From NCBI RefSeq assembly GCF_001428385.1, contig NZ_LMSK01000001.1, forward strand, positions 125,355 to 189,354: 64,000 bases of DNA, given 5' to 3'. Source of the DNA: Rhodanobacter sp. Soil772. GTDB lineage: Bacteria > Pseudomonadota > Gammaproteobacteria > Xanthomonadales > Rhodanobacteraceae. Below the pieces are notes generated by a model that was given only the letters and a program-made list of their open reading frames with translations, had not been told where the DNA came from and searched no databases. Position 1 is the stretch's first letter. Every line of letters begins with the position of its first letter. Shown here piece by piece: positions 35,224 through 43,691 of this stretch. Position numbers and translations under genes: made by a program.

Positions 35224-35913
35224 TCAGGTGCTGGTCGAGAAGCGGTAGCCGGTGCCGCGCACGGTCTGCACCAGCTCGTCCAGCTTCCACGGCTCCAGTG
35301 TCTTGCGCAGGCGGCGGATATGCACATCGACGGTGCGCTCTTCCACGTACACGCTGCCGCCCCAGACGTGGTCGAGCAGCTGCGTGCGCGAGTAGACGCG
35401 TTCGGCATGGGTCATGAAGAAGTACAGCAGACGGTATTCGGTGGGGCCGATCGGCACCGGCTCGTCGCCGGCGAACACCCGGTGTGCCGGGCCGTCGATG
35501 CGCAGGCCGCCCAGTTCGACCACGCCGGAGCCGTCGTCGCCCTGGCTGCGCCGCAGTACGGCCTTGATCCGGGCGACCAGCTCGCGGGTGGAAAAGGGTT
35601 TCACCACGTAGTCGTCGACGCCGGCTTCGAGGCCGTTGACGCGATCCATCTCCTCGCCGCGTGCGGTGAGCATGATGATCGGGATCTCGCGGCTGAGCTC
35701 TTCCTTGCGCAGGCGCCGGGCCAGTTCGAGGCCGCTCATGCCCGGCAGCATCCAGTCCAGCAGGATCAGGTCGGGCACCTGTTCGGCGAGCGCCAGCTGG
35801 GCGGCACGGGCATCGGCGGCCTGCATCGCGTCCATGCCGGCCTTGCGCAGGGCAAAGGCGATCATTTCGCGAATCGAGGTCTCGTCTTCAACGATCAGGA
35901 TGCGTTTGTGCAC
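35224..35913 (-). CDS. phoB: Phosphate-regulon response regulator PhoB
   Basis: This 229-residue regulator has a receiver domain (phospho-acceptor D53 in [11 protein letters not shown]105 in VVKPFS) and a winged-helix DNA-binding domain (about 130-227; [16 protein letters not shown] is the recognition helix and RGTGYRFS the wing). Phosphorylated by PhoR, it activates phosphate-scavenging genes through Pho boxes. A candidate Pho box lies 48-65 bp upstream. The first gene of a phoB-phoR-ppk-ppx run, it follows the M48 protease gene by 73 bp. Confidence 0.96.
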   Translation of the reverse strand: MHKRILIVEDETSIREMIAFALRKAGMDAMQAADARAAQLALAEQVPDLILLDWMLPGMSGLELARRLRKEELSREIPIIMLTARGEEMDRVNGLEAGVDDYVVKPFSTRELVARIKAVLRRSQGDDGSGVVELGGLRIDGPAHRVFAGDEPVPIGPTEYRLLYFFMTHAERVYSRTQLLDHVWGGSVYVEERTVDVHIRRLRKTLEPWKLDELVQTVRGTGYRFSTST

Positions 35914-35960
35914 GCCGTGGTCTGCCTTGGCTTGTGACGGGCATATTGCAGCGGATGGAT

Positions 35961-35978
35961 GTTACGTGTCGATGACAG
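35961..35978 (-). promoter_or_regulatory. phoB: Candidate Pho box upstream of phoB
   Basis: Read on the minus strand, CTGTCAT is followed after four bases by ACGTAAC; the first half-site matches the PhoB consensus exactly and the second in three of seven positions. The 11-bp repeat spacing is right. It lies 48 bp before the phoB start, as expected for autoregulation. Confidence 0.4.
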
Positions 35979-35986
35979 TGGTGTGC

Positions 35987-37609
35987 CTACTGCCGGGAGC
36001 CGCTGTCCGGGCTGTCTTCGGTCTTGATCTTGCGCTTGTGCAGTTCCAGCACCAGCGGGGTCAGCTCGGCGATGCGCGCCTGGATGCGCACCCGCGCGTA
36101 GTAGTCCAGGTCGTCGCGCTTGAGCAGCCGCTTGAGCTGTTCCATCGCGTCGTACGGACGGCCGGAATAGTAGCTGGCGTCGGCGAAGGCCTCGCCGGCG
36201 CGCACGCTGTCGCCGGCCTTGTCGCTGGCGCGGGCGTAGGTGCTGTAGATCTCCGGCTCGCTGGCATTGTCCAGCAGCGGCCGCAGCAGGTTGGCGGCAA
36301 GATGGGCCTGCTCCTGGTCGCCGCCGGCGGTGAGTGCCTTGGCGTAGGCGAGCGCGACGGCGCGATTGCGTGGGGACTGGGTATTGAGCTCGCTGTAGAT
36401 CGTCAGCGCCGCGGCGCGCTGCCCGGCCTGCAGGCGGGCGTCGGCCAGCGCCAGTTTCAGGATCAGGTTTTCCGGGTGGGATTGCAGCAACGGCTGCAGT
36501 TGTTCGATCGCCGTGGCGCCGCGGCCGCTGCGGGTGAGCGCCAGCGCGTAGCCGTAGCGGTTCGGCGGCGTGTCGAAATCCTGCCGGGACTGCAGGCTGG
36601 CGCTGTAGTAGGTGGCCAGCTTGGTCGCATCGCCGGCCAACACGCGCACGCGCTCGCGCATCAGGGCGTAGCTGTCCAGGTGGCCGCGGGCGGGCGGCTG
36701 GAACAACGTCGTGGGGTCTTTCACGAACGCGATCGGCGCGGTGTTTTTCTCCCACTGCAGCTTGTCCATGATGGTGCCGGCGGGGCGCAGCTTCTGCGCG
36801 GCGATCAGCGCGCCGGCGCGCGCCTTCGCGTCGCTGATCCGCATCGTCGTCACCGGGTGCGTCTGCAGCAGGGCCGGCACATCCTCGCCACCGGCGCCGG
36901 CGCTCATGACGTCCTGCATGCGCTGGAAGAAGCCGGCCATCGCGTTCGGGTCGAAGCCGGCCTTGGCCAGCGTCTGGATGCCGACGCGGTCGGCCTCGAT
37001 CTCGTCCTTGCGGGTGAAGTTGATCGACTTTTGCGCGATCAGGCCCTGGCCGCCGGCCAGCACCGCCATCGGCGCGTCGCCGCTGCCGCTGCCGGCACCG
37101 GCGGCGATCGCGCCCAGCAGCACCAGCGCCATCAGCGGCGCGTCCTTCTTCGAATCCTCGAACGCGCGCTGCAGGTGGTTCTGCGTGATGTGGCCGATTT
37201 CGTGTGCGACCACGCCGGCCAGCTCGCTTTCGTCGCGGGTGATCGTCATCAGCCCGGCGTTCACCGCGATGTAGCCGCCGGGTGCGGCGAACGCGTTGAT
37301 TTCCTGGTCCTTGACGACGAAGAACGCGAAGTGTTCCTTCGGCTTGTCGCTGCTGGCGGCCAGCCGGTAGCCGAGGTCGTTGATGTAGTCGTCCAGCAGC
37401 GGGTCGTCCACCACCATGTCCAGCGCACGCATCTGGCGCAGCATGGAGGCGCCGTAATCCTGCGCTTCCTGCGGCGAGATCAGCGCGTTCGCCGAACTGC
37501 CCAGGTCGGGCAGGCGCACGTCCTGCTGGGCGCCGGCGGCGCAAGCCAGCCCGGCGGTGATCAGCGCCGTCAGCAGGCGCGGTGCGAGTGGTCGTGGTGC
37601 CATGCTCAT
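35987..37609 (-). CDS. bepA: M48 metalloprotease with TPR region (BepA/YfgC-like)
   Basis: This 540-residue periplasmic protein has a signal peptide (LLTALITAGLACAAGAQQ), an M48 peptidase domain with the zinc motif VVAHEIGHITQNH (about 130) and the third ligand in KDEIEADRVGI, and a C-terminal TPR array (about 320-520). BepA-type proteases act in outer-membrane quality control, helping assembly of LptD and degrading stalled outer-membrane proteins. Ala/Gly-rich ALVLLGAIAAGAGSGSG between the motifs is a likely membrane-associated flexible loop. ATGs at 37609 and 37603 are both possible. The tail (KTEDSPDSGSRQ) is charged. It lies upstream of phoB. Confidence 0.9.
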   Translation of the reverse strand: MSMAPRPLAPRLLTALITAGLACAAGAQQDVRLPDLGSSANALISPQEAQDYGASMLRQMRALDMVVDDPLLDDYINDLGYRLAASSDKPKEHFAFFVVKDQEINAFAAPGGYIAVNAGLMTITRDESELAGVVAHEIGHITQNHLQRAFEDSKKDAPLMALVLLGAIAAGAGSGSGDAPMAVLAGGQGLIAQKSINFTRKDEIEADRVGIQTLAKAGFDPNAMAGFFQRMQDVMSAGAGGEDVPALLQTHPVTTMRISDAKARAGALIAAQKLRPAGTIMDKLQWEKNTAPIAFVKDPTTLFQPPARGHLDSYALMRERVRVLAGDATKLATYYSASLQSRQDFDTPPNRYGYALALTRSGRGATAIEQLQPLLQSHPENLILKLALADARLQAGQRAAALTIYSELNTQSPRNRAVALAYAKALTAGGDQEQAHLAANLLRPLLDNASEPEIYSTYARASDKAGDSVRAGEAFADASYYSGRPYDAMEQLKRLLKRDDLDYYARVRIQARIAELTPLVLELHKRKIKTEDSPDSGSRQ

Positions 37610-37720
37610 AAGGTGAGTGACAATAGCATTGTGACCGTGGTCCGCCGTGTCGGTTCCGCTTGAGCTGCCGGCGCGCGACCCCATTTAGTGACGGCCTTTC
37701 CCTAGTTGCGGAGTGTTGTG

Positions 37721-37984
37721 ATGTCCAAGATCGAGGTCTATTCCACCGCGGTGTGCCCGTACTGCGTGGCGGCCAAGAACCTGCTCAAGTCCAAGGGGCT
37801 GGAGTGGACCGAAGTGCGCGTCGACACCGACGCGACACAGCGCGACGCGATGCTGGCGCGCAGCGGCGGCCGCCGCACGGTGCCGCAGATCTTCATCAAC
37901 GACCGGCACGTGGGCGGCTACGACGACCTCGTTGCCGCCGACCGCAGCGGCAAGTTGGCCGAGCTGCTGGAGCAGGCGGCATGA
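37721..37984 (+). CDS. grxC: Glutaredoxin 3
   Basis: This 87-residue thioredoxin-fold protein has the dithiol active site CPYC (C12, C15) and the conserved TVPQIFIN with the cis-proline, then GGYDDL for glutathione binding. It reduces disulfides and mixed glutathione disulfides with glutathione. GCGGAG lies upstream of the ATG at 37721. Its stop codon overlaps the start of the AhpD-like gene (ATGA), so the pair are translationally coupled, suggesting a shared role in peroxide or thiol stress. Confidence 0.95.
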   Translation: MSKIEVYSTAVCPYCVAAKNLLKSKGLEWTEVRVDTDATQRDAMLARSGGRRTVPQIFINDRHVGGYDDLVAADRSGKLAELLEQAA

Positions 37985-38358
37985 GCGACAAACTTGCCGA
38001 ATTCACCGCGTTCCGCCAGCGCATGAACGAGCGCATCCTGGCCGAGGACAACCAGGTCGTGCGGCGCTTTTTCGCGCTGGACACGCAGACCTACAAGGCC
38101 GGCGCGCTGGACGTGAAGACCAAGGAGATGCTGGGCCTGGTCGCCTCGATGGTGCTGCGCTGCGACGACTGCATCAGCTACCACGTGGCCCAGTGCAAGG
38201 ACGCCGGCGTGCAGCGCGACGAGTTCTTCGAGGTATTCAGCGTGGGTCTGGTGGTGGGCGGCTCGATCGTGATCCCGCATCTGCGCCGCGCGGTGGATTT
38301 TCTCGACAAGCTGGAAGCCGGCGAGTCCGCCGCGCCGGAATGCGCCGACCACGCCTGA
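37981..38358 (+). CDS. AhpD-like carboxymuconolactone decarboxylase-family protein
   Basis: This 125-residue helical protein has the CMD/AhpD signature MVLRCDDCISYHVAQC: redox pair C61-x-x-C64 followed by H68. The C-x-x-C-x3-H form is that of the peroxidase-type members rather than the true decarboxylases. It overlaps the grxC stop by four bases, so glutaredoxin may be its reductant. Cytoplasmic, no signal peptide. Substrate is unknown. A second, different AhpD-like protein is at 40055. Confidence 0.85.
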   Translation: MSDKLAEFTAFRQRMNERILAEDNQVVRRFFALDTQTYKAGALDVKTKEMLGLVASMVLRCDDCISYHVAQCKDAGVQRDEFFEVFSVGLVVGGSIVIPHLRRAVDFLDKLEAGESAAPECADHA

Positions 38359-38526
38359 GCGACGCCTGCGGCTTTTTGCAATGCTGCGTGCGAGTATTTT
38401 CAACGTCTTGCGGGGCGCCCGCCCTGTTCGCGCGGGGGCTTATCGGCGATAATTGACCGGTTTCGGCACGTGCTCATCCCCATGCGCACGTGCCGCCCGT
38501 AGTTTTCGTTTCAAGGAGTTCCCCCC

Positions 38527-39540
38527 ATGAGCAAGACGATTGCCGTGATCCCCGGCGACGGCATCGGCCCGGAGATCATGACCGCCACGCTGCGCGTGCT
38601 CGACGCGCTGGATTGCGGCCTTTCCTATGACTTCGTCGACGCCGGCATGGTCGCGCTGGACAAGCACGGCGACCTGCTGCCCAAGGCCACGCTGGACAAG
38701 ATCGCCGAGCACAAGGTTGCCCTGAAAGGCCCGCTGACCACGCCGATCGGCGGCGGCTTCACCTCGGTCAACGTGACCCTGCGCCGGCACTTCGACCTGT
38801 ATGCGAACGTACGTCCGGCGGTGAGCTTCCCGGGCACCAAGTCTCGCTACGAGAACATCGACATCATCACCGTGCGCGAGAACACCGAGGGCGCGTACCG
38901 CTCCGAGGGGCAGACCCTGTCCGCCGACGGCGAGATCGCCGAGTCGGTCGCGCGCAACACGCGTAAGGGCAGCAGCCGCATCGTGCGCTACGCGTTCGAG
39001 CTGGCGGTGAAGAAGGGCCGCAAGAAGGTCACCGCGGTGCACAAGGCGAACATCCTGAAGACCAGCTCGGGCCTGTTCCTCAACGTGGCGCGCGAGATCG
39101 CGAAGGAATACCCGCAGATCGAGTTCAACGAGATGATCGTGGACAACACCTGCATGCAGCTGGTGATGAAGCCCGAGCAGTTCGACGTGATCGTCACCAC
39201 CAACCTGTTCGGCGACATCCTGTCGGACCTGTGCGCCGGCCTGGTCGGCGGCCTCGGCCTGGCGCCGGGCGACAACATCGGCGCCAACGCGGCGATCTTC
39301 GAGGCCGTGCACGGTTCGGCGCCGGACATCGCCGGCAAGGGCATCGCCAACCCCTGCGCGCTGCTGCTGGCCGCGGCCGACATGCTCGACTACCTGGACA
39401 TGGTGGCCAAGGGCGACCGGCTGCGCCAGGCGATCCGCGACACCATGACGAACGACCGCGACAGCGTGACGCCGGACCTGGGCGGCAAGGGCAGCACCAG
39501 CAGCTTCGCCGACGCGATCGTGAAGCGCCTCGCGGCCTGA
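38527..39540 (+). CDS. NAD-type isocitrate/isopropylmalate-family dehydrogenase (probable isocitrate dehydrogenase)
   Basis: This 337-residue enzyme belongs to the beta-decarboxylating dehydrogenase family. The metal and substrate residues are seen in RENTEGAYRSEGQ, KANILKTSSGLF and NLFGDILSDLCAGLVGGLG, with the nucleotide loop VHGSAPDIAGKGIANP. The short length, the absence of a LeuB-type active-site pattern and the S-x-N-V-x-L-R-R substrate loop (SVNVTLRRHFDLYANVRP) point to NAD-dependent isocitrate dehydrogenase; homoisocitrate or tartrate dehydrogenase are alternatives. AAGGAG lies nine bases upstream. GATAAT at 38448-38453 may be its -10. A strong terminator follows. Confidence 0.9.
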   Translation: MSKTIAVIPGDGIGPEIMTATLRVLDALDCGLSYDFVDAGMVALDKHGDLLPKATLDKIAEHKVALKGPLTTPIGGGFTSVNVTLRRHFDLYANVRPAVSFPGTKSRYENIDIITVRENTEGAYRSEGQTLSADGEIAESVARNTRKGSSRIVRYAFELAVKKGRKKVTAVHKANILKTSSGLFLNVAREIAKEYPQIEFNEMIVDNTCMQLVMKPEQFDVIVTTNLFGDILSDLCAGLVGGLGLAPGDNIGANAAIFEAVHGSAPDIAGKGIANPCALLLAAADMLDYLDMVAKGDRLRQAIRDTMTNDRDSVTPDLGGKGSTSSFADAIVKRLAA

Positions 39541-39565
39541 TCCGGGCACGCTGGTCGCCAAAAAG

Positions 39566-39590
39566 GCCGCGGTCGCTCCGCGGCTTTTTT
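39566..39590 (+). terminator. Rho-independent terminator after isocitrate dehydrogenase
   Basis: GCCGCGG (39566-39572) pairs with CCGCGGC (39578-39584) around TCGCT and is followed by six T. It ends the gene at 38527-39540. The A-run before the stem makes it partly usable from the other strand for the converging DCC gene. Confidence 0.9.
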
Positions 39591-39661
39591 GTTGGATCGA
39601 CGCCGGTCGAGCGGTTAGGCTCCCGGGCTGCGCCACGCGACCGCTGAAATCCACGATGCCA

Positions 39662-40042
39662 TCACGGGTGATCCCCAGCCTGGCTTGTGTGTTCTGGGCT
39701 TTCGCCTGCATCGCTGCTGCGGTGCAGGCTACATTGCTGGCACTCGGCGCAGCCGTTGAACTCGCGTTCGACGCGGCGGCGCAGTGCGGGGATTTGCAGC
39801 AACGGCAACAGTGGCCAGTAGGCCGGGATCTGCCGGCACAGCAGGGCGAACCCAGCCGCGCCTCGCTGGGTCGTGCCGTAGCGCAGGTCCTGCACCACGA
39901 CTTCGCCCAGGTGCAGCGGACCCACGGGCGAGACGCCCGTGGAATCTTCGAAACGGCCCAGCCAGTCGAGCCGGCGGTGCAGCCGCGCGTAGCGTGCGCA
40001 TTTCGCGCAGTCCGGGTGACGGAACAGCCTGATCGTGGCCAT
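39662..40042 (-). CDS. DCC-family (DUF393) thiol-disulfide oxidoreductase-like protein
   Basis: This 126-residue protein resembles the DCC family: RHPDCAKCARY near the N-terminus with C12-x-x-C15, and GAAGFALLCRQIPAYWPLLP typical of the second half, ending in the R-R-R-V-E-R-E-F helix. Such proteins are predicted thioredoxin-like oxidoreductases. It carries an extra C-terminal CAECQQC cluster and a polar tail, which is not usual. It is the last gene of a three-gene run with the AhpD-like protein (12 bp upstream) and the ECF41-type sigma factor. That context suggests a redox partner of the AhpD-like enzyme. Confidence 0.7.
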   Translation of the reverse strand: MATIRLFRHPDCAKCARYARLHRRLDWLGRFEDSTGVSPVGPLHLGEVVVQDLRYGTTQRGAAGFALLCRQIPAYWPLLPLLQIPALRRRVEREFNGCAECQQCSLHRSSDAGESPEHTSQAGDHP

Positions 40043-40054
40043 GGCGATGGCCGT

Positions 40055-40510
40055 TCAGTGCTTGCCTGGCTTGTAGTGGCCGGGCTCGGCGCGCGAAGGG
40101 ATGGCGATGCGGTTCCAGCCGTTGATCACGATCACCACCATGTTGAGGTCGATCAGCTCGTCCTCGCTGAACTGGGCGCGAGCCTCTTCGTAGACTTCGT
40201 CGGGCACGCCGTGGATCGGATCGAGCCGGGTCACCGCCTCGCACCAGGCCAGCGCGGCACGCTCGCGCGCACTGTAGAACGGCGCCTCGCGCCAGGCCTG
40301 CAGCACGTACAGACGCTGCTCGGTCTCGCCGGCGGCGCGGGCGTCCTTGCTGTGCATGTCCAGGCAATAGGCACAGCCGTTGAGCTGCGAGGCACGCATC
40401 TGCACCAGTTCGATCAGGCTCTGTTCGAGGCCGCAGCTCCTGACGTAATCGACCAGGGCGAGCAGCGGTTTCAGGGCGTCCGGGCGTTTGTAGGCATTGA
40501 AGCGGGGCAT
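40055..40510 (-). CDS. AhpD-like carboxymuconolactone decarboxylase-family protein (ECF41 partner)
   Basis: This 151-residue helical protein has the alkylhydroperoxidase-like core with NGCAYCLDMHSKDAR: C46-x-x-C49 and H53. Members with this motif are frequent neighbours and regulatory targets of ECF41 sigma factors. The enzymatic activity is not defined; a peroxidase or other redox role is likely. The start at 40510 is set by GGAG five bases upstream. It lies 36 bp after the sigma factor gene and 12 bp before the DCC-like gene on the same strand, so the three are likely one transcript. Confidence 0.88.
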   Translation of the reverse strand: MPRFNAYKRPDALKPLLALVDYVRSCGLEQSLIELVQMRASQLNGCAYCLDMHSKDARAAGETEQRLYVLQAWREAPFYSARERAALAWCEAVTRLDPIHGVPDEVYEEARAQFSEDELIDLNMVVIVINGWNRIAIPSRAEPGHYKPGKH

Positions 40511-40546
40511 GGGGTTCTCCGTGGGGTGGATGGCCAAGGTGGCCGT

Positions 40547-41452
40547 TCAGTGCAAGGACGTGGGTGGCGCCGATTTCGTGACAGCCGCCAGCCGGGCGAG
40601 CTTGCCGGGGTGGCGCAGGGCGTGCACCGCGGTGATGCGCTCGCCGTCGTCGTCGATCCAGCTGGCCGAGATCAGCGTGTCGCCATGCCAGCCGAGCAGC
40701 GCCGGCGCGCCGTTGAGCTGGCGGATCTCGTGGCGCACGCCGCCGTACCGCTGCAGCTGCAGCGCGATCTGCATGTACAACCGGGCCAGCCGTTCGGCGC
40801 CGTGCAGCGGATGCAAGGTGGCCCGCGCCAGGCCGCCGCCGTCGGAAACGCTCATGGCATCTTCGGCAAACAGGGCGCGCAGGGTGGGCATGTCGGGTTG
40901 CTGCAGCGCCTGCATGAAGCGTTCGAGCAGGCGCCGCTGGGTGTCGATGTCCGGCATCGCCTGGCGCGGTCGATCCTCGCGCAGCCGCTGCTTCGCCCGA
41001 TGCACGCGCTGGCGGCAGGCGTCCTCGCTGATCTCCAGCATCGCGGCCGTCTCGGCGTGGCTGTAATCGAACACCTCGCGCAGCAGGAAGGCGGCGCGTT
41101 CCTCCGCGCTCAATCGTTCCAGCAACAGCAGGAAGGTGAGGGTGAGGCTTTCAGCGCGCTCCAGTTGCGCCTCGGGCTGCTCGGATTCGGCGGCCAGCGG
41201 CTCCGGCAGCCACGGGCCGGGATAGTGCGCGCGTTCGGTCTTGGCCCGGCGCAGGCGATCGAGCGCGATGCGCGTGGTCACGGTGACCAGCCAGGCTTCC
41301 GGGTCGTCCAGTGCGTCGGCATCCTGCGTGTGCCAGCGCAGCCAGGCGTCGTGCAGGACGTCCTCGGCGTCGCTGGGCGTGCCGAGCATGCGGTAGGCCA
41401 GGCCGAACAGGCGTGGGCGGTGTTGCTGGAACAGTGCGGTGTGCGGATCCAT
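40547..41452 (-). CDS. ECF41-type RNA polymerase sigma factor
   Basis: This 301-residue sigma factor has region 2 (HRPRLFGLAYRMLGTPSDAEDVLHDA, about 10-75) and region 4 (LSAEERAAFLLREVFDYSHAETAAML, about 110-165), then a C-terminal SnoaL-like domain of about 120 residues (from about 185). That extension defines the ECF41/SigJ group, in which it regulates sigma activity directly, replacing a separate anti-sigma factor. GGAG six bases upstream supports the start at 41452. A promoter of ECF41 form lies just upstream, and an AhpD-like gene follows, the typical ECF41 context. Confidence 0.92.
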   Translation of the reverse strand: MDPHTALFQQHRPRLFGLAYRMLGTPSDAEDVLHDAWLRWHTQDADALDDPEAWLVTVTTRIALDRLRRAKTERAHYPGPWLPEPLAAESEQPEAQLERAESLTLTFLLLLERLSAEERAAFLLREVFDYSHAETAAMLEISEDACRQRVHRAKQRLREDRPRQAMPDIDTQRRLLERFMQALQQPDMPTLRALFAEDAMSVSDGGGLARATLHPLHGAERLARLYMQIALQLQRYGGVRHEIRQLNGAPALLGWHGDTLISASWIDDDGERITAVHALRHPGKLARLAAVTKSAPPTSLH

Positions 41453-41480
41453 GGCGTTCTCCATTGCGGCGTCCAGACAG

Positions 41481-41507
41481 GACGCGCGGGGATCACACGA
41501 TGTGACC
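41481..41507 (-). promoter_or_regulatory. Candidate ECF41 autoregulated promoter
   Basis: On the minus strand GGTCACA (41507-41501) and CGTC (41484-41481) are 16 bp apart, close to the ECF41 form TGTCACA-N16-CGTC, with one mismatch in the -35 element. Transcription would start near 41475, about 20 bases before the sigma factor start codon. Confidence 0.55.
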
Positions 41508-41524
41508 GCTCAGCGGAGCGTCAC

Positions 41525-42484
41525 TTATCGAAGCAGCGGCCACGGTGCCAGGAAGATCAGCCAGACCAGCAGCAGGATGCCGACGTACTTGCAGGCCTTG
41601 TACAGCTTCTTGTGCCGCCGCTTGAACTCGGCCTTGAACCGGTTGCCGCCGGCATGCTTGCTGCGCTGGCTCAGCGCGAACAGGCGGTTCACGAAACCGG
41701 TCTTCTCCGCTTCGCCCTCGGTGTTCGGCGAGGCGGTGATCTTGCCCATGAACGCGCCGACCCGATGGTTGACCGCGCTCATCCAGCGCGTGCGCAGCGG
41801 GCGCTCGACATCGGCGAACAGGATCACCCGGGTCTGCCCGGTGGTGTTCTCGGCCCAGTGCACGTAGGTCTCGTCGAACACCACGTCCTTGCCGTCGCCC
41901 CAGGCGTGCTCCTCGCCGTCGACGAAGATGCGGCAGCCCGGCGAGTTCGGCGTGATCAGGCCCAGGTGGTAGCGCAGCGAACCGGCAAACGGGTCGCGGT
42001 GCGGGTTGAGCTTGCTGCCCGGCGGCAGCAGCGCGAACATCGCCGCCTTCACGCTGGGGATCGACTTCAGCAAGGCCACCGTCTGCGGGCACAGCGCCTC
42101 GGCCGAGGTCAGCGGCTCGCCGTACCACTTCAGGTAGAAGCGCTTCCAGCCCTGCTTGAAGAAGCTGTTGAAGCTGGCGTCGTTGTTCTTCGCGGCGGCG
42201 CGGATATAACCCTCGTCGAACAGGTGCGTCGCCTCATCGCGAATGACCTGCCAGTTCGCCTGCAGCAGGTCCAGCTGCGGAAAGCCGCGGCGGTCGAGGA
42301 TGGGCCGCGCCGGCACCGCCGAGAACGCGTACATCAGCAGGTTGTACGGCGCGAACACCGCCGAGTGGTCGACCAACTGGCGATCGAAACGCAGCCGCAC
42401 GCGGCCGCGCAGGTGCACCAGCAGCACGCACAACGCGAAGAAGGCAAACAGGGCCAGCAGGACGAGGCGGGGAGTGAGAAGCAT
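41525..42484 (-). CDS. lpxO: Aspartyl/asparaginyl beta-hydroxylase-family dioxygenase (LpxO-like)
   Basis: This 319-residue protein is a probable Fe(II)/2-oxoglutarate dioxygenase that 2-hydroxylates a lipid A acyl chain at the membrane. It has an N-terminal helix (LLALFAFFALCVLLVHL) and a C-terminal one (YVGILLLVWLIFLAPW). The catalytic fold has the metal ligands in KLNPHRDPFAGSLRYH and VHWAENTTGQTRVILFADVERP, with the 2-oxoglutarate Arg in the latter. LpxO is the best-known member with this topology; related proteins act on other substrates. It follows the methyltransferase gene by 62 bp on the same strand. Confidence 0.82.
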   Translation of the reverse strand: MLLTPRLVLLALFAFFALCVLLVHLRGRVRLRFDRQLVDHSAVFAPYNLLMYAFSAVPARPILDRRGFPQLDLLQANWQVIRDEATHLFDEGYIRAAAKNNDASFNSFFKQGWKRFYLKWYGEPLTSAEALCPQTVALLKSIPSVKAAMFALLPPGSKLNPHRDPFAGSLRYHLGLITPNSPGCRIFVDGEEHAWGDGKDVVFDETYVHWAENTTGQTRVILFADVERPLRTRWMSAVNHRVGAFMGKITASPNTEGEAEKTGFVNRLFALSQRSKHAGGNRFKAEFKRRHKKLYKACKYVGILLLVWLIFLAPWPLLR

Positions 42485-42546
42485 GTCGGCGCTTGCAACC
42501 GTGAGATGTCTGTCAGACAGGCATTCTACTCGTTTGGCTGCCGCCG

Positions 42547-43644
42547 TTATCGCGAGGCTGCCGCGGCCTTCGCCTGCTGCTCCCGGGTCAGCTCGACGTG
42601 CTGCTGCGGGCTGATCGGATCGAACACCGGCTGTACGACACTGCCCTTGTGGCGCAGCGCGGCGATCATGTTGGCGGCGGGGTAGCGGCTGGCGGCGAGA
42701 GCGGCCACGTCGATCGCCTGCATGCGATCGATCCATTCGCGGTCCTCGGCCCGCTGCGGGTCGAAGTTGAAACCGATCCGCCGTTCGACGAACGGCATGA
42801 TGGCGCCGCCGAAGCTGAAGAACAGCTCGAAGTCGAACTCGGCCAGCAGGCAGGCCACGATGTCCTGCGCGCGCACGCCTTCGTTGGAATACGCGGCATG
42901 GTTGATCGGGCAATAGCGCGGCGATGTCGTATTGAAATGGCGATCATGGCGCTTGTCGGCCGGCAGGGTCGCCCACGCTTCCTGCACCACGGTTTCCACG
43001 TCGGGCCACAGTTGGTGGCCGTTGCGGCCGATGATGTCGGAACTGAGCAGCACGCCTTGCGCGGCCAGCGAACGACGCAGCGATACGCAGAGGATTTCCA
43101 GTTCGGTGACGTGGTGGAAGAACTGGTTGACGATGATGACGTCCTGCGCGGGCAGTGCGAACGGCAGGTTGCAGTCGCGCGCCTCGAATGTCATCAGTGC
43201 ATCGACGCCGCGCTCGTGTGCTGCGGTGGCGGCATGGCGCATCAGCGCAGGATTGAAGTCCATGCAGGTGATGTGCACTGCACTGCCGTCCGCGCGCAGG
43301 CGTGCGGCAAGCTCGATCTCCATCCCGCATGAGCCGGTGCCGACGCTGAGCACGTGCACGGGTGCGTTTGCACCGGCTGCGCTGCGCCGGATGTGGTCGA
43401 GAAAGAAACTTTCCGGCGAGCCGATGCCCAGCCGCTGCGCGTCCGGCGCCAGGAAACGCCCCGACCAGTACGTGAAGATCGGCGGCAGCGTTTCGCCCTG
43501 GTATTGCGGGGTAACGCTGAACGCGACGCGCTCGGCCACGGCCAGCAGCCGGCGGCGAGCCGGCGCCGGCAGCGAGCGTGCCAGCCATGCGATGGCGCGC
43601 TTGACCGGAAGCCGGTGGCGGTAGGCGAAATTCTTCAACGACAT
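42547..43644 (-). CDS. Class I SAM-dependent methyltransferase
   Basis: This 365-residue cytoplasmic protein has a methyltransferase core in the middle: HVLSVGTGSCGMEIELAARL is motif I (about 95-115), ITCMDFNP the acidic motif II and VIIVNQFFHHVTE motif IV. The first 90 residues are a basic N-terminal region and the last 80 probably pack on the core. The substrate is not recognisable. It lies upstream of the LpxO-like gene on the same strand, so it may modify an envelope or lipid component, which is inference. It ends in a hydrophilic Gln/Lys/Ala-rich tail. Confidence 0.8.
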   Translation of the reverse strand: MSLKNFAYRHRLPVKRAIAWLARSLPAPARRRLLAVAERVAFSVTPQYQGETLPPIFTYWSGRFLAPDAQRLGIGSPESFFLDHIRRSAAGANAPVHVLSVGTGSCGMEIELAARLRADGSAVHITCMDFNPALMRHAATAAHERGVDALMTFEARDCNLPFALPAQDVIIVNQFFHHVTELEILCVSLRRSLAAQGVLLSSDIIGRNGHQLWPDVETVVQEAWATLPADKRHDRHFNTTSPRYCPINHAAYSNEGVRAQDIVACLLAEFDFELFFSFGGAIMPFVERRIGFNFDPQRAEDREWIDRMQAIDVAALAASRYPAANMIAALRHKGSVVQPVFDPISPQQHVELTREQQAKAAAASR

Positions 43645-43691
43645 GGAGGCGGCGTCAGTCGGGCATGGCTGGGGAACGGGGCGCGGGAGCG

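Noticed and set aside
42500..42530. Imperfect palindrome ATGTCTGTCAGACAGGCAT upstream of the LpxO-like gene
   Set aside because: It is short, partly mismatched and has no second copy in the window, so no regulator could be proposed.
39656..42685. Plus-strand open frame of about 1000 codons
   Set aside because: It lies opposite the DCC, AhpD-like, sigma factor and LpxO genes, all of which have clear family motifs and ribosome binding sites.
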